From Arthrobacter horti (lineage in GTDB: Bacteria > Actinomycetota > Actinomycetes > Actinomycetales > Micrococcaceae), in NCBI RefSeq assembly GCF_030731045.1, contig NZ_JAVALS010000001.1, positions 746,532 to 810,531 of the forward strand: a stretch of DNA of 64,000 nt, in the 5' to 3' direction. The number at the start of each line of letters is the position of its first letter. Position 1 is the first letter of the stretch. The translations under genes and the position numbers were made by a program. Below, piece by piece: positions 11,945-22,740 of the stretch. Below the pieces are notes generated by a model that saw only the letters and a program-made list of their open reading frames with translations, did no database searches and had not been told where the DNA came from.

Positions 11945-12493
11945 TCAGCTCTGGTTGAAGAAGCTGGCCTGGGTCTCGCCCTTCTTCTTCTCCTCGCCGA
12001 GCACCTCCACGAAGGAGGGAGACAGCAGGAAGACCTTGCTGGTCACTCGTTCGATGCTTCCGTGAAGACCGAAGACGAGACCGGCGGAGAAGTCCACCAG
12101 TCGTTTGGCATCGGCCTCGCCCATGTCGGTCACGTTCATGATGACGGGGATCCCGTCCCGGAAGCTTTCGCCGATGACCTTGGCGTCATTGTAGGAACGG
12201 GGGTGGATGGTGGTGATCTGTCGCAAGGCAGCTGGCTCGTCTCGAACGGGGGCAATACGCTTGATGGGGGTGACGGGGGCGCGGTACTCGGTCTCGGCCG
12301 GCTCTTCACGGACCGCCTGAGTCTTCTGGACCTGCCGCTCCTCAAACGGGGAGACTTCACGTTCCTCGGGCTCTTCGTGGTGCTGGACCGCCTCGACAGG
12401 CCGCGCAGGCGCCTTGGCGTGGTCGGCGTCGAGATGCTCGTCGGCGTCCGTCAGGCCGAGGTAGAGCATGGTCTTCTGCATGAAGCTGGCCAT
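11945..12493 (-). CDS. sepF: Cell division protein SepF
   Basis: Membrane-associated FtsZ anchor, the main FtsZ tether in actinobacteria, which lack FtsA. I choose the inner ATG ([14 protein letters not shown]). The first residues are the amphipathic membrane-binding helix that SepF proteins carry at the extreme N-terminus. A start at 12529 would bury it under [12 protein letters not shown]. An acidic linker follows (about residues 20-90), then the SepF core [48 protein letters not shown] and KVFLLSP. Length is 182 residues with this start. Confidence 0.93.
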   Translation of the reverse strand: MASFMQKTMLYLGLTDADEHLDADHAKAPARPVEAVQHHEEPEEREVSPFEERQVQKTQAVREEPAETEYRAPVTPIKRIAPVRDEPAALRQITTIHPRSYNDAKVIGESFRDGIPVIMNVTDMGEADAKRLVDFSAGLVFGLHGSIERVTSKVFLLSPSFVEVLGEEKKKGETQASFFNQS

Positions 12494-12657
12494 GTTCGGC
12501 TCCGTTTCCTTGTCTGTGCTTCCCCGCATCAGACTCCCGAAGGAGCCCCTCAGCGGCTTGCCTGCAACACCGGTCCCACGGTGGTTCTCAGCTCCCCCGC
12601 ATGACCGGCGCCGGAGGTCCGCCAGGTGCGCTGACCGGACTTCCCGTCTCTTCGACG

Positions 12658-13410
12658 CTACCCCATGGGCGGACGTGGACCGAGCACATCTGTACCGATC
12701 CTCAGGTGTGTCGCACCACAGGCGATGGCGTCCTCCAGATCGTGGCTCATGCCCGCGGAGAGCAGTCCCGCCTCGGGGTGTTCCCGCCGCAGCAGCTCCG
12801 AGATCCGGTGGAGCCGTTCGAAGGCCTCGGCGGCGTCCGCCCCGAGCGGAGCGACCGCCATGAGACCACGGAGGCGGAGCCCGGGCGCAACCGCCACCTG
12901 CCCGGCCAGGGCCGGCAGCTCATCCGGCAAGGCACCACCCCGGCCGCCGGCGCCGGCGGCGATCGCCTCCGGGTCCAGGTTCACCTGGAGCAGCACCTCC
13001 AGGTCGGCACGGCCCCGCGCTTCCTGCTCTGCCAGCACGGCCTTGGAGAGCGCGGCGACCAGCGGTCCGCGGTCCACGGAGTGCACCGCTGTGGCGTACC
13101 GGACCACGGACTTGGCCTTGTTGCTCTGCAACTGTCCGATGAAGTGCCACGAGAGCCCCTCCAGCGCCGTGAGTTCCGCCGCCTTGGCCGAGGCCTCCTG
13201 GTCGCGGTTCTCCCCGACCTGCCGTACGCCGAGTCCGTACAGCCGTGCCACATCGGCGGCCGGATGGAACTTGGTGACCACGATGAGTTCGGGTAGCCCC
13301 CGTCCGGCGGCCGCCGACGCCGCGGCGATGCGCTCACGGACCCGCTCCAGCCGCTCGGCCAGTTCGAGCGTCCGGGCGTCTCCCGTCGGAAGTCCGTGCT
13401 CCACCGTCAC
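12658..13410 (-). CDS. YggS-family pyridoxal phosphate homeostasis protein
   Basis: A PLP-binding protein with an alanine-racemase-type barrel and no racemase partner domain, involved in vitamin B6 and amino-acid homeostasis. Visible motifs are the PLP lysine in [13 protein letters not shown], the VGENRDQE segment (family GENYVQE), [17 protein letters not shown], and [20 protein letters not shown] near the C-terminus. Length 250 is slightly above the usual 230. GTG 13410 overlaps the pgeF stop by three bases, so the two are probably co-translated. Confidence 0.93.
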   Translation of the reverse strand: MTVEHGLPTGDARTLELAERLERVRERIAAASAAAGRGLPELIVVTKFHPAADVARLYGLGVRQVGENRDQEASAKAAELTALEGLSWHFIGQLQSNKAKSVVRYATAVHSVDRGPLVAALSKAVLAEQEARGRADLEVLLQVNLDPEAIAAGAGGRGGALPDELPALAGQVAVAPGLRLRGLMAVAPLGADAAEAFERLHRISELLRREHPEAGLLSAGMSHDLEDAIACGATHLRIGTDVLGPRPPMG

Positions 13411-14105
13411 TGCCCTTCCCGCCAGATCAGTCCGGCGAACCGCCCGAGGCCCGGGGCCCTGCGATGCGAGTAGAGGCTCTCATCCTCCATGGTGCACTGG
13501 CCGTGGTACCGGATCCGGACCCCGTCCCGCTCCAATTGGGCACTCACTCCCGATGGAATGTCCAGCGCCGGGGTTCCCCATGAGGTGGTGGAGACGGCCT
13601 CCGGGACGATCCGGCCGACCTCCTCCTGAAGCGCCGCGGGCACCTCATAGCAACGGCCGCACACACTGGGGCCGAGCCAGGCCTGCAGCTCGTGAGCGCC
13701 GAGACCCCGCATCGCACGCACCGCGGCGGGCACCACTCCCGCCGCCATCCCGGGCCGTCCCGCGTGCACCGCCGCGATCACCGGCCCGCCGTCGTCATCG
13801 GTCCCGGCAAGGAGGATGGGGACGCAGTCCGCCACCATGACGGCAAGGGGAAGGCCGCGCGATACGAGCCCGTCCGCGGTCGGCGCGTCGTCGCCGAGCG
13901 TCAACCGCTCGACCACCACCACCCGGTCACCATGGACCTGGTTCATGTACTGCACAGGACCGCTGCCCAGCGCCGTCCGCACGGACTCACGATGCCGCCT
14001 GACCGCGTCCGCGTCGTCCCCGACGTGGAAGGCCAGGTTCCCGGCCGCCACGGACGTGAAGGCCCCACGGACCCCGGGGAGAAGCTCACCCTGCCAGCTG
14101 AACAT
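13407..14105 (-). CDS. pgeF: Laccase-domain protein, purine nucleoside phosphorylase / PgeF (YfiH) family
   Basis: The YfiH family is known as a zinc-dependent purine nucleoside phosphorylase/adenosine deaminase and as a peptidoglycan editing factor in E. coli. The protein has NQVHGDRVVVVE with the first zinc histidine, VADCVPILL with the cysteine, and AAVHAGRPGMAAGVV with the second histidine. The usual WRG triad reads GRPG here. The start is the inner ATG (MFSWQGELLPGVRGAFTS), which matches family N-termini and follows GGAAAGGAAA. The longer reading frame from 14141 adds a basic 12-residue stretch. It lies immediately after ftsZ, the standard dcw position. Confidence 0.85.
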   Translation of the reverse strand: MFSWQGELLPGVRGAFTSVAAGNLAFHVGDDADAVRRHRESVRTALGSGPVQYMNQVHGDRVVVVERLTLGDDAPTADGLVSRGLPLAVMVADCVPILLAGTDDDGGPVIAAVHAGRPGMAAGVVPAAVRAMRGLGAHELQAWLGPSVCGRCYEVPAALQEEVGRIVPEAVSTTSWGTPALDIPSGVSAQLERDGVRIRYHGQCTMEDESLYSHRRAPGLGRFAGLIWREGQ

Positions 14106-14152
14106 GTGCCGTTTCCTTTCCCGCGGAACCTCCGCGGTCATGTCTCGCTCAC

Positions 14153-14193
14153 GGACAGGGACCCGCGGCCCTGAGGCCTGCGGGTCCCTGTCC
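14153..14193 (-). terminator. Hairpin downstream of ftsZ
   Basis: A 14-bp outer stem (14153-14166 with 14180-14193) encloses a 4-bp GGCC inner stem with loop ctga. It lies 23 bases after the ftsZ stop and before pgeF, so it probably terminates or attenuates ftsZ transcription. Confidence 0.75.
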
Positions 14194-14215
14194 GATCGTG
14201 CCGTGCGGTGCAGGA

Positions 14216-15406
14216 CTACTTGAGGAAGTCCGGCACGTCGAGCTCACCGCTGCCGCTCAGGGCGGACTCGTCGACGACGCTCGGAAGCTCCTCGCCGAAC
14301 GAGGGCTCCTTCACCGGGCTGCCGCCGCGCTGGCCCCAGGCGCTCAGGCCGGCTGCCGGGGTGGCCGCCGCCACGGGGGCCAGGCGCTGGGCGGGCTGGG
14401 CCGGAGCCGGCTCGGCAGCCGGAACGGCGGGCTTGGCCTCCAGCGACGGCGAGGTCGCCTGGACGTCGTCGAAGCCGGCCGCGATGACGGTGACGCGGGC
14501 CTCGTCGCCCAGGGCATCGTCGATGACGGCACCGAAGATGATGTTCGCCTCGGGGTGGGCCACCTCCTGAACCAGGCGGGCGGCCTCGTTGATCTCGAAC
14601 AGGCCGAGGTCGCTGCCACCTTGGATGGAGAGCAGCACGCCGTGGGCGCCGTCGATGGAGGCCTCCAGCAGCGGCGACGCGATGGCCAGCTCGGCGGCCT
14701 TGACGGCGCGGTCGTCGCCACGGGCGGAACCGATGCCCATGAGGGCGGAACCGGCGCCCTGCATGACCGACTTGACGTCCGCGAAGTCGAGGTTGATCAG
14801 GCCCGGGGTGGTGATGAGGTCCGTGATGCCCTGGACCCCGGAGAGCAGGACCTGGTCGGCGGAGCGGAACGCGTCCAGGACGGACACGTTCCGGTCGCTG
14901 ATGGAGAGCAGGCGGTCGTTGGGGATGACGATGAGAGTGTCGACCTCGTCGCGCAGCGCGTCGATGCCGTTCTCAGCGCTCGTGGCACGGCGCTTGCCCT
15001 CGAAGGTGAACGGGCGGGTGACCACCCCGATGGTCAGGGCGCCGAGCGAACGGGCGATACGGGCCACCACCGGAGCACCACCGGTACCTGTCCCACCGCC
15101 CTCGCCGGCCGTCACGAACACCATGTCCGCTCCGCGCAGGACCTCTTCGATCTCGTCGGCGTGGTCCTCGGCGGCCTGACGGCCGACCTCGGGGTTGGCG
15201 CCGGCACCGAGACCACGGGTGAGTTCACGGCCGACGTCGAGCTTGACGTCGGCGTCGCTCATCAGGAGCGCCTGGGCATCCGTATTGATCGCGATGAACT
15301 CGACCCCGCGGAGGCCGACGTCGATCATGCGATTGACGGCGTTCACGCCACCGCCGCCGATGCCGACGACTTTGATGACGGCCAAGTAATTCTGCGGTGC
15401 TGCCAC
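14216..15406 (-). CDS. ftsZ: Cell division GTPase FtsZ
   Basis: Tubulin-like GTPase that forms the Z-ring. The 396-residue protein has [16 protein letters not shown], the tubulin signature [10 protein letters not shown] at residues 103-112, NTDAQAL, and [16 protein letters not shown] variable Ala/Pro-rich linker (about residues 320-385) follows. The conserved C-terminal tail LDVPDFLK is the docking peptide for SepF and other partners. The start is GTG 15406, with AAGGGG upstream. It has its own promoter in the 169-base gap after ftsQ, with a MerR-type inverted repeat inside it. Confidence 0.98.
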   Translation of the reverse strand: MAAPQNYLAVIKVVGIGGGGVNAVNRMIDVGLRGVEFIAINTDAQALLMSDADVKLDVGRELTRGLGAGANPEVGRQAAEDHADEIEEVLRGADMVFVTAGEGGGTGTGGAPVVARIARSLGALTIGVVTRPFTFEGKRRATSAENGIDALRDEVDTLIVIPNDRLLSISDRNVSVLDAFRSADQVLLSGVQGITDLITTPGLINLDFADVKSVMQGAGSALMGIGSARGDDRAVKAAELAIASPLLEASIDGAHGVLLSIQGGSDLGLFEINEAARLVQEVAHPEANIIFGAVIDDALGDEARVTVIAAGFDDVQATSPSLEAKPAVPAAEPAPAQPAQRLAPVAAATPAAGLSAWGQRGGSPVKEPSFGEELPSVVDESALSGSGELDVPDFLK

Positions 15407-15462
15407 GTTACGTGCCCCTTGTTAGATTCCTACGATAGCTCTGCGTCTCAACCACAACCTTA

Positions 15463-15495
15463 ACCCTCTACTTGAGGGTTACAGTTATGTCAAGT
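15463..15495 (-). promoter_or_regulatory. ftsZ promoter with MerR/FtsR-type operator
   Basis: On the minus strand a -35 TTGACA (15490-15495) and a -10-like TAGAGG (15467-15472) are separated by 17 bases. An inverted repeat TAACCCT-CAAGTAG-AGGGTTA (15463-15483) covers the spacer and the -10. Placing the operator between the promoter elements is typical of MerR-family activators. FtsR, encoded at 53298-54029, is the obvious candidate regulator. Confidence 0.7.
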
Positions 15496-15575
15496 AACTC
15501 TGTCCTCGACGGTATGTGCTCCATCAGGGACATTCAATGACCCGCCGCGCGTGTCGCCCAAGTCCGGCGGGAAAG

Positions 15576-16322
15576 TCATTTCGTCACCGGGTGACGGGGT
15601 GTGCTCACGTCGAAGGTGTTCACCGGATTCGCCGGATCATCAGGCTTCTTCAGGAGTGCCTGCAGCACCCTCGACTTCAGATCCATGTCATCTGCATTGC
15701 CCCAGATGACCTTCCTGCCGTCCTGCAGATCCAGGGTCACGGAGTCCACGGACCGGGCGGTCGCGTCCGCCAGGAGTGCCAGCACGGACGGAGGCAGGGA
15801 GCCCAGCACAGCGGTGACGGTCTTGAACACGTCGGGCGTCATGGTCTTGTCGGTACCGTCGACCAGCGGCAGCTTGGCCGTGGCCGGGTCCTGGACGGCG
15901 GCCAGGGGCGTGCCCTCGGAATCGACCAGGGAGAGCCCCGTGGAGTTCTTCAGAACCGCGACGGGAACCCGTTCGACGATGGTCAGCACCATCGTGTTCG
16001 GCGGCCGGAACTGCATGTCCCACGACTTGATCTGCACCACGGGCGCGAGCAGGCGCCCGACGTCGTCCTTGCTGATCTGCGGCAGGGGCTTCCCCTGCAG
16101 CGGAGCGAGCTTCTCCTGGACGGACTGTGCCGTGAGGAGCTTCGTCCCCCGCACGGAGACGTCCTTGAGGGCCAGAGCGGGGCTGAAGAGCGCCACCGCC
16201 ATGAGCAGCAGCACCACGACGGCCGCACCGCCGATCGTCAGCAGCGCGGTCCGCCGCCGGCGGAGACGCGGGGGCTCCGGGAACGCCAGGACGCTGGCGC
16301 CGCCCTCCAGGCGGTCAGCCAT
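15576..16322 (-). CDS. ftsQ: Cell division protein FtsQ (DivIB)
   Basis: Bitopic division protein that scaffolds the FtsQLB complex and links the Z-ring to septal peptidoglycan synthesis. With ATG 16322 it has a cytoplasmic basic segment (PRLRRRRTALL), one membrane helix (IGGAAVVVLLLMAVALFSPAL), a POTRA domain (LKDVSVRGTKLLTAQSVQEK) and the FtsQ beta domain (RFRPPNTM-type region MQFRPPNTMVLTIVERVPVAV). It overlaps the murC 3' end by 8 bases (ATGGCTGA). The 248-residue length is usual for actinobacteria. An upstream in-frame ATG at 16346 exists but lies deeper in murC. Confidence 0.92.
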   Translation of the reverse strand: MADRLEGGASVLAFPEPPRLRRRRTALLTIGGAAVVVLLLMAVALFSPALALKDVSVRGTKLLTAQSVQEKLAPLQGKPLPQISKDDVGRLLAPVVQIKSWDMQFRPPNTMVLTIVERVPVAVLKNSTGLSLVDSEGTPLAAVQDPATAKLPLVDGTDKTMTPDVFKTVTAVLGSLPPSVLALLADATARSVDSVTLDLQDGRKVIWGNADDMDLKSRVLQALLKKPDDPANPVNTFDVSTPRHPVTK

Positions 16323-17706
16323 GGGCGACGGCGTCTTCCAGGGCATCGAGGATCAACGCACCGTAGGCCGTCACATCGCCGGCCCCCACCGTGAGCACCA
16401 CGTCGCCCTCGCCTGCGCCGCGCAGCACGGCCTCGACGGCCCGCTCCCCCGGTTCACTCGGCTTGGTGCCAAGGTACGCGGTGATGAGCTCACTGCTGAC
16501 CCCGGGGATCGGGTCCTCACGGGCAGGATAGATGTCCAGCACCACGGCGGTATCGGCGAGGCGCAGGCTCTCGGCGAACTCCTGCGCGAACTCGCGGGTG
16601 CGTGAGAAGAGGTGCGGCTGGAAGAGCACGTGAAGCCGGTGCTCCCCCGCCACGGTCCGGGCCGCATTGAGCGCCGCACGCACCTCGGTGGGGTGATGGG
16701 CGTAGTCGTCGTAGACGCGGATCCCGCCCACCTCACCCTTGAACTCGAAACGGCGGGCGGCGCCGCGGAAGTCCTCCAGCGCGGCCAGCGCGTCGTCGGC
16801 GTTCACCCCCAGCTCGAGTGCGACGCCGAGCGCGGCCAGTGCGTTGAGCTGGTTGTGCCGGCCGGGCACCGTCAGCCGAAGCGGGTGTTCCTGCTCCCCG
16901 ATCAGGACCGAAGGGTCCGAGGCGGTTCCGAGGAGCCGCAGATCCGCCGCTTCCGACGCGCCGTAGCGGAGAACCCGGGTGTGGCCCGCGGCGGCGACCC
17001 GGTCCGCGAGGGCGGCCGCGCCGTCGTCGTCGGCGCAGATGACCAGGAGTCCGTCGGCCGGCAGCAGCGCAGCGAAGTCGTCGAAGGCACGGTACACGGC
17101 ATCGGCCGTGCCGTAGTGGTCGAGGTGGTCGGCCTCGACATTGGTCACGACGGCGATGCGCGGCGAGTAGTTCAGGAAGGAACCATCCGATTCGTCCGCC
17201 TCCGCCACGAAGACATCGTCCGCGCCGCTCGCGGCATTGACGCCGAGCGCCGGGACCGCCGCGCCGATTGCGTAGCTGGGGTCCAGGCCGATGCCCTTGA
17301 GGAGCACGGTGATCATCGAGGTGGTGGTGGTCTTGCCGTGCGTGCCGGCCACCGTGACCACCCGGTCCTCGCCCATGAGGGCGGCGAGGGCCTCGGAGCG
17401 GTGCAGCACCGGGATGCCGGCGTCGCGGGCGGCGAGGAGTTCGGGGTTGTCGGCGCGGATGGCCGAGCCGGCCACCACGGTCCCGGCGGGGCCCACATTG
17501 GCGGCGTCGTAGCCGACTGCGATCCGGGCGCCCTGCGCCTCGAGGTCGTGCATGACCGGCAGGTCCTTGGCATCCGAGCCGGACACCGCGACGTCGCGGG
17601 CCACCATGATGCGGGCGACGGCCGACATGCCGACGCCGCCGATGCCGATGAAGTGGACCGGCTGCCGCACGGGGGTCCCGGCGTGGTTCAGCTCAGCGGT
17701 GCTCAT
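16315..17706 (-). CDS. murC: UDP-N-acetylmuramate--L-alanine ligase
   Basis: Adds L-Ala to UDP-MurNAc using ATP, the first step of stem-peptide synthesis in the cytosol. The 463-residue protein shows the nucleotide-binding [16 protein letters not shown], the ATP loop [14 protein letters not shown], the Mur ligase signature [25 protein letters not shown], and the C-terminal [16 protein letters not shown] 17706 overlaps the murG stop (ATGA), which suggests translational coupling. No murB or ddl is present nearby, as expected for an actinobacterial dcw cluster. Confidence 0.97.
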   Translation of the reverse strand: MSTAELNHAGTPVRQPVHFIGIGGVGMSAVARIMVARDVAVSGSDAKDLPVMHDLEAQGARIAVGYDAANVGPAGTVVAGSAIRADNPELLAARDAGIPVLHRSEALAALMGEDRVVTVAGTHGKTTTTSMITVLLKGIGLDPSYAIGAAVPALGVNAASGADDVFVAEADESDGSFLNYSPRIAVVTNVEADHLDHYGTADAVYRAFDDFAALLPADGLLVICADDDGAAALADRVAAAGHTRVLRYGASEAADLRLLGTASDPSVLIGEQEHPLRLTVPGRHNQLNALAALGVALELGVNADDALAALEDFRGAARRFEFKGEVGGIRVYDDYAHHPTEVRAALNAARTVAGEHRLHVLFQPHLFSRTREFAQEFAESLRLADTAVVLDIYPAREDPIPGVSSELITAYLGTKPSEPGERAVEAVLRGAGEGDVVLTVGAGDVTAYGALILDALEDAVAHG

Positions 17707-18806
17707 ACTCGTGCTGCCTCCATGATCATGTCCGTCATCCGTTCATCCGCGTCCCGGATGCCGTGTTCCCGGGCCGCGCCCGCCATGCGTTCCAGGGCCG
17801 TGGGATCCTTCAGGAGCGGAATGACGTTCTCCTCGAGCCAGGCCGCAGTGAGCGCGGCGTCGCTGACGAGGAGCGCTCCCCCGGCCGCGACCAGTTCCGA
17901 CGCGTTCAACGCCTGTTCGCCGTTGCCGATCGGCAGCGGGACGAACACCGCCGGAAGGCCGACGGCGGCGACTTCGCACACCGTCCCCGCCCCGCTGCGG
18001 CAGAGCAGGAGGTCCGCGGCCGCGTACACCGTCTCCATGCCATCCACGTATTCGACCTGCCGGTAACCTTCGAAGGCGAGTGGCAGTCCGTCATCGCTCA
18101 GCACCGTCTTGCCGCGGCCCGTGATGTGGAACGTCTGGATGCCTGCCGCAGCCAGGGCCGGAAGCGACTGCGCCAGGACCGTGTTGATGCTCTGAGCACC
18201 GGAGGATCCGCCCGTGACGATCAGGGCCGGCTTGTCCGCCGCTAGACCCAGAGCTTGGCGCGCCTGGGCCCGGGCGTCCGCCCGGTCGAGCTGCGCGATC
18301 TGACGACGCATCGGCATGCCGACGTGGCGGCCGTTCTTCAGGCTGGTCGCCGCGAACGCCGTGCCGACCCGGGCCGCGAATGCGGCCCCGACGCGATTGG
18401 CGAGGCCGGCCTTGACATTGGCCTCATGGACGACGACGGGAATGCCGAGCCTCCGTGCCGCCAGGTACATCGGGGTGCACACGTATCCGCCCACACCGAA
18501 GACGACGTCGGCCCCGGACTCCTGGAGAATGGCGCGCGCCTGCCGAACGGCTCCGAGCAGGCGGGCCGGAACCTTCAGGAGGTCCACCGACGGCCTGCGC
18601 GGAAGGGGCACCCGGTCGATGGTCCGCAGCTCATAGCCGGCCAGGGGCACCAACCGGGTCTCCAGGCCGCTTTCGGTCCCCACCGCGACGATGCCGGCCT
18701 CCGGGAGCCGTCGCCTGAGCGCGTCGGCCACGGAGAGCATCGGGCTGATGTGGCCCGTGGTGCCGCCGCCGGCGATCACGACGTTCAGGGTGCTGGGGGG
18801 ATTCAC
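17703..18806 (-). CDS. murG: Undecaprenyl-PP-MurNAc-pentapeptide-UDP-GlcNAc GlcNAc transferase
   Basis: Membrane-associated GT-B glycosyltransferase that converts lipid I to lipid II. The 367-residue protein has the glycine-rich [55 protein letters not shown] and the donor site [27 protein letters not shown] with GNGEQALNA. It begins five bases after ftsW and ends overlapping murC, inside the continuous dcw operon. Confidence 0.97.
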   Translation of the reverse strand: MNPPSTLNVVIAGGGTTGHISPMLSVADALRRRLPEAGIVAVGTESGLETRLVPLAGYELRTIDRVPLPRRPSVDLLKVPARLLGAVRQARAILQESGADVVFGVGGYVCTPMYLAARRLGIPVVVHEANVKAGLANRVGAAFAARVGTAFAATSLKNGRHVGMPMRRQIAQLDRADARAQARQALGLAADKPALIVTGGSSGAQSINTVLAQSLPALAAAGIQTFHITGRGKTVLSDDGLPLAFEGYRQVEYVDGMETVYAAADLLLCRSGAGTVCEVAAVGLPAVFVPLPIGNGEQALNASELVAAGGALLVSDAALTAAWLEENVIPLLKDPTALERMAGAAREHGIRDADERMTDMIMEAARV

Positions 18807-18811
18807 GGTCG

Positions 18812-20095
18812 TCAGACCCTTTCCTGCGCCTTAGGGGCGCCCTTGCTGCTGGTGTGCTTCGTCCGGCCCACGGCCGGTTTCCGGGCGTTCTTGCCACGGG
18901 CCGGGGTGGCGCGGGTGGCGCCGTCCCGGGCAAGGGACAGCACGACACCGATGGCCATCAAGGTCATGAGCAGCGCCGAGCCACCGTACGAGATCAGCGG
19001 AAGCGGCACACCGATGACGGGCATCAGTCCCGTCACCATGGCCATGTTGAGGGCCGCCTGGCCCAGGATCCAGACCATGATCGTGCCGCCCAGGACCCGG
19101 TGGAAGAGCTGCTCCTGACGGATGACCACGCGGTAGATGCTCAGGCCGAGCACCGCGAAGAGAGCCAGAACCACGAGGGCTCCCACCAGGCCGAGTTCCT
19201 CCCCGACGATGGCGAAGATGAAGTCGTTGTGGGCTTCGGGGATCCAGGAGTACTTCTGGCGGCTCTGTCCCAGCCCGGTCCCCAGCAGCCCGCCGGTGGC
19301 CAGCCCGTACAGGCCGTTGGTGCTCTGGTAGGCGGAGTCGTAACTGTCGGAACAATTCTGGCCCGTCACCCAGGTGGTGATGCGGCACATGCGGTTGCCG
19401 CTCGTCAGCGCCGCCACGCCGGCCGCCGCCACCAGGGAGAGGCCGAACGCGGTGAGGATCTTGAAGTTGACCCCGGCGAAGAACAGTGCGGAGAACAGCA
19501 GCGCCATGAGGATCAGGGCCGTTCCGAGGTCGTGCTGGATCATGACGATCGCCACGATGGCGCCGCTGAAGATGATCGCCGGCATGACCACGTGCTTCCA
19601 CTGCCCCAGGAGCTTCTCCTTACGGGCGAGGATGTGGGCCAGCCACACGGACATGGCGAGCTTGGCCGTCTCGGACGGCTGCACGGAGAAGCCACCCACG
19701 TTGATCCAGTTCAAGTTGCCCATGACCCGGATGCCGATCACGAACAGGGACAGCAGAAGAAGAACCGCCAGGAAGTATGCCGGCCAGGCGATGCGGTGCC
19801 AGAAAGCCACATTGCTGCGGGAGAGCAGGAACATGGCGACGAATCCGATCAGCGCCACGACGCCCTGCTTGAGGCCGTCCGCGTACGGGGACTGGCCGGC
19901 GGCGATGGACTCGACGCTGGAGGCGGAGATGACCATGAGCACGCCGATGGCGGTCAGGGCGATCGTGGATCCGAGGATCAGGTAATAGGCCGAATTGGCC
20001 GCCGCCCCGCGTCCTTCGATCCGCTGGAAGAGCCTGTCCAGAGCGGTCCTGGCCCGGGGCAGGAGACCGCGTGGTTGCCGGGAAGCGTTCTGCAC
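18812..20095 (-). CDS. ftsW: Septal peptidoglycan polymerase FtsW (SEDS family)
   Basis: Lipid II glycosyltransferase of the septum, partner of the FtsI transpeptidase encoded upstream. The 427-residue SEDS protein has about ten transmembrane segments after a basic N-terminus. Signature stretches include [41 protein letters not shown] and [15 protein letters not shown]. The C-terminus is a long basic tail rich in Lys/Arg/Ala ([16 protein letters not shown]). It starts three bases after murD. Confidence 0.96.
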   Translation of the reverse strand: MQNASRQPRGLLPRARTALDRLFQRIEGRGAAANSAYYLILGSTIALTAIGVLMVISASSVESIAAGQSPYADGLKQGVVALIGFVAMFLLSRSNVAFWHRIAWPAYFLAVLLLLSLFVIGIRVMGNLNWINVGGFSVQPSETAKLAMSVWLAHILARKEKLLGQWKHVVMPAIIFSGAIVAIVMIQHDLGTALILMALLFSALFFAGVNFKILTAFGLSLVAAAGVAALTSGNRMCRITTWVTGQNCSDSYDSAYQSTNGLYGLATGGLLGTGLGQSRQKYSWIPEAHNDFIFAIVGEELGLVGALVVLALFAVLGLSIYRVVIRQEQLFHRVLGGTIMVWILGQAALNMAMVTGLMPVIGVPLPLISYGGSALLMTLMAIGVVLSLARDGATRATPARGKNARKPAVGRTKHTSSKGAPKAQERV

Positions 20096-20098
20096 TGA

Positions 20099-21631
20099 CT
20101 ACCCCTCCGAGTCGGCCGCCTGTCCCAGGACCACCTCGCGGACGGCGTCGATGAACGCCGTGCCGCGGTGGGCGTAGGAGGCGAACTGGTCCATGGACGC
20201 TGACGCGGGGGCGAGCAGCACTGTGTCGCCCGGGACGGCCACTTCCCGCGCCGCGGTGACGGCGCGGCGCATGGCCGCGTCGCCGTCGTCGGCCGGGGAG
20301 CCTTCCTGGAGCGTCTCCACCACCGCCGTATCCGGCAGGGTGCGCTCCAGCGCCTCCCGCAGTTCACGGCTTTCGGCGCCGATCAGGACGACGGCCTTGA
20401 GACGGTCCCGGTGGGCTGCCAGCAGTTCGTCGTACTGCACGCCCTTCGCGAGGCCGCCCGCGATCCAGACCACGTCCTTGAACGCGGACAGGGCCGCGTC
20501 GGCCGCATGGGGGTTGGTGGCCTTCGAATCGTTGATCCACAGGATCCCATCCTGCTTGGCCACTGCCTGGATCCGGTGGTCGCCGGGCAGGTAGGCGCGC
20601 AGACCCTCCTGCACCGCCTCCGCTGCGACGCCGTAGGCACGGGCCAGCCCGGCGGCGGCCAGCGCGTTCGCCACCGTGTGGCGGGCCGTGACGGGGCCCA
20701 GATCGGACAGCGTGGCCAACTCCTGGGCTGAGGTCCGGCGCTCCTGAACGAACGCACGGTCCACCAGGAGGTCCTCCACCACGCCGAGCATGCTCAGCGA
20801 GGGCGTGTCCGTGGTGAACGCGACGGCACGGCAGCCGTCCACCACGTCGGCCTCCTCCACCATGGCTTCGGTCTCCCGCTGCCCGGCGTTGTAGATGGCA
20901 GCGACCTTGGTGTGCGTGTAGACCTTCGCCTTGTCCGCAAGATACGCCTGGTAGGAGCCGTGCCAGTCGACGTGGTCCTCCGCGACATTGAGGCACACGC
21001 TGGCCAGCGGCGAGAGGGATTCGCTCCAGTGCAGCTGGAAGCTGGAGAGTTCGACGGCGAAGACGTCGTACTCGACCGGGTCACGGAGGGCGTCCAGCAC
21101 GGGCGTGCCGACGTTGCCGACGGCGATCGCCTTCAGGCCGGCGGCCTGAAGGATGGAAGCGGTCATGCCCACCGTGGTGGTCTTGCCGTTGGTGCCCGTG
21201 ATGGTGAGCCATTCGGGGGTCTTGCGACCTTGCCGGACGTTGAGGCGCCAGGCCAGTTCGATGTCGCCCCAGACGGCCACGTGACGGCGCGCGGCCTTGG
21301 CCAGGAGCGCCTGGTCCGGACGCCAGCCGGGCGAGGTGACGACGAGTTCCGCAGGCTCCCCGTCCACCAGCGGCAGGTGTTCCACGGCGTCCGGGCCGAG
21401 CAGGACGTCCGCCGCCCCGACGATCTTCAAGGTGTCGGCCTGCGCCACGGCGGTCTCCGAGGTGGCCGAGTCGACCACCACCACACGGGCGCCGAGCTCG
21501 ATCAGGGTGTCTGCCGCGGCGAAACCGGAGATGCCGATGCCGGTGACCACAACGCGCAGTCCCGCCCAGTCGGCGTCCCAGGAGCGCAGGGAGTCCAGCC
21601 GCGCGCGCAGGGATTCATTCGGTGAAGTCAC
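20099..21631 (-). CDS. murD: UDP-N-acetylmuramoyl-L-alanine--D-glutamate ligase
   Basis: Adds D-Glu to UDP-MurNAc-L-Ala. I start at GTG 21629-21631 ([14 protein letters not shown]), whose GTGA overlaps the mraY stop. The longer frame from 21664 would run inside mraY and adds no conserved sequence. Motifs are [52 protein letters not shown] and [13 protein letters not shown]. Length 510 is somewhat above the usual 450, and the central part is longer. It is coupled to mraY and ftsW. Confidence 0.95.
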   Translation of the reverse strand: MTSPNESLRARLDSLRSWDADWAGLRVVVTGIGISGFAAADTLIELGARVVVVDSATSETAVAQADTLKIVGAADVLLGPDAVEHLPLVDGEPAELVVTSPGWRPDQALLAKAARRHVAVWGDIELAWRLNVRQGRKTPEWLTITGTNGKTTTVGMTASILQAAGLKAIAVGNVGTPVLDALRDPVEYDVFAVELSSFQLHWSESLSPLASVCLNVAEDHVDWHGSYQAYLADKAKVYTHTKVAAIYNAGQRETEAMVEEADVVDGCRAVAFTTDTPSLSMLGVVEDLLVDRAFVQERRTSAQELATLSDLGPVTARHTVANALAAAGLARAYGVAAEAVQEGLRAYLPGDHRIQAVAKQDGILWINDSKATNPHAADAALSAFKDVVWIAGGLAKGVQYDELLAAHRDRLKAVVLIGAESRELREALERTLPDTAVVETLQEGSPADDGDAAMRRAVTAAREVAVPGDTVLLAPASASMDQFASYAHRGTAFIDAVREVVLGQAADSEG

Positions 21632-22740
21632 AGTGCGGCCACCCATTCGGCGTAGAAGATGCACAGACCCAGCCCGACGAAGAGCCCGGCCAGGATCCAG
21701 AACCGGACCACCACGGTGGTCTCCTGCCAGCCTTTAAGCTCGAAGTGGTGCTGCAGCGGTGCCATCTTGAAGATGCGTTTGCCGCCGCTGAGCTTGAAGT
21801 AGCCCACCTGGAGGATGACGGAGAGGGAGATGATCACGAACAGGCCGCCGATGACGGCCAGGAGCAGCTCGGTGCGCGTCAGGATGGCGAAGCCCGCCAC
21901 GGCGGCGCCGATCGCCAGAGAGCCCGTGTCACCCATGAAGATCTTGGCCGGCTTGGTGTTCCACCACAGGAAGCCGACCAGGGCGGCACTCATGATGGCG
22001 GCCAGGATGCTCAGATCCAGGGGGTCCCGGACCGTGTAGCAGGTGCCGTTGCCCGTGCCGACGATCGAGCAGGCGTACTTGCGCTGCCAGATGCCGATGA
22101 GGATGTAGGCGCCGAAGACCATGATGGCCGCACCCGAGGCGAGGCCGTCCAGCCCGTCCGTGAGGTTCACGCCGTTGGACGCCGCGGTGACCAGGAAGTT
22201 GGACCAGATCACGAAGAGCACGGCACCCACCACGGTCCCGCCGAACGCCAGGTTCAGCCAGGGGATGTCCCGTACCAGCGAGATGTGGAAGGACGCCGGC
22301 GTGAGTCCGTTCTCATCCGGGAACGCCAGTGCCAAGAGGGCGAAGCTGATGCCCACGATGCCCTGCAGGATGAGTTTGCCCTTGGCCGTGAGACCGAGGC
22401 TCTGCTGTTTGGAGATCTTCTTGAAGTCGTCCAGGAAGCCCACCAGGCCCATGCCGACGGTCAGGCCGAGCAGGAGCAGGCCGGAAGCGGTGGGACCTCC
22501 CCCGCCATGCGGGTTGAGCAGCCACATGAGCAGATGCGTCAGGAAGTAGGCCAGGACCACCGAACCCACCCACACGGCTCCGCCCATGGTAGGCGTCCCG
22601 CGCTTGGTGTGGTGCGAGGTGGGACCGTCATCTCGGATGAACTGGCCATAGCCGCGGCGCACCAGCAGCTTGATGAAGGCAGGTGTTCCGACAAGGGAGA
22701 ACAGGAGGGCTATGCCGGCTCCGGTCAACAGTGCGATCAC
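21628..22740 (-). CDS. mraY: Phospho-N-acetylmuramoyl-pentapeptide transferase
   Basis: Membrane enzyme that moves phospho-MurNAc-pentapeptide from UDP to undecaprenyl phosphate, giving lipid I. The 370-residue protein has about ten transmembrane helices, with the Mg/UDP motifs [36 protein letters not shown] and [12 protein letters not shown], and a [14 protein letters not shown]-type loop near the end. Start GTG 22740 overlaps the murF stop (GTGA). Confidence 0.97.
   Translation of the reverse strand: MIALLTGAGIALLFSLVGTPAFIKLLVRRGYGQFIRDDGPTSHHTKRGTPTMGGAVWVGSVVLAYFLTHLLMWLLNPHGGGGPTASGLLLLGLTVGMGLVGFLDDFKKISKQQSLGLTAKGKLILQGIVGISFALLALAFPDENGLTPASFHISLVRDIPWLNLAFGGTVVGAVLFVIWSNFLVTAASNGVNLTDGLDGLASGAAIMVFGAYILIGIWQRKYACSIVGTGNGTCYTVRDPLDLSILAAIMSAALVGFLWWNTKPAKIFMGDTGSLAIGAAVAGFAILTRTELLLAVIGGLFVIISLSVILQVGYFKLSGGKRIFKMAPLQHHFELKGWQETTVVVRFWILAGLFVGLGLCIFYAEWVAAL

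Noticed and set aside
12494-12529. Upstream ATG for sepF (12 extra residues)
   Set aside because: The extension would hide the N-terminal amphipathic membrane helix [14 protein letters not shown] characteristic of SepF.
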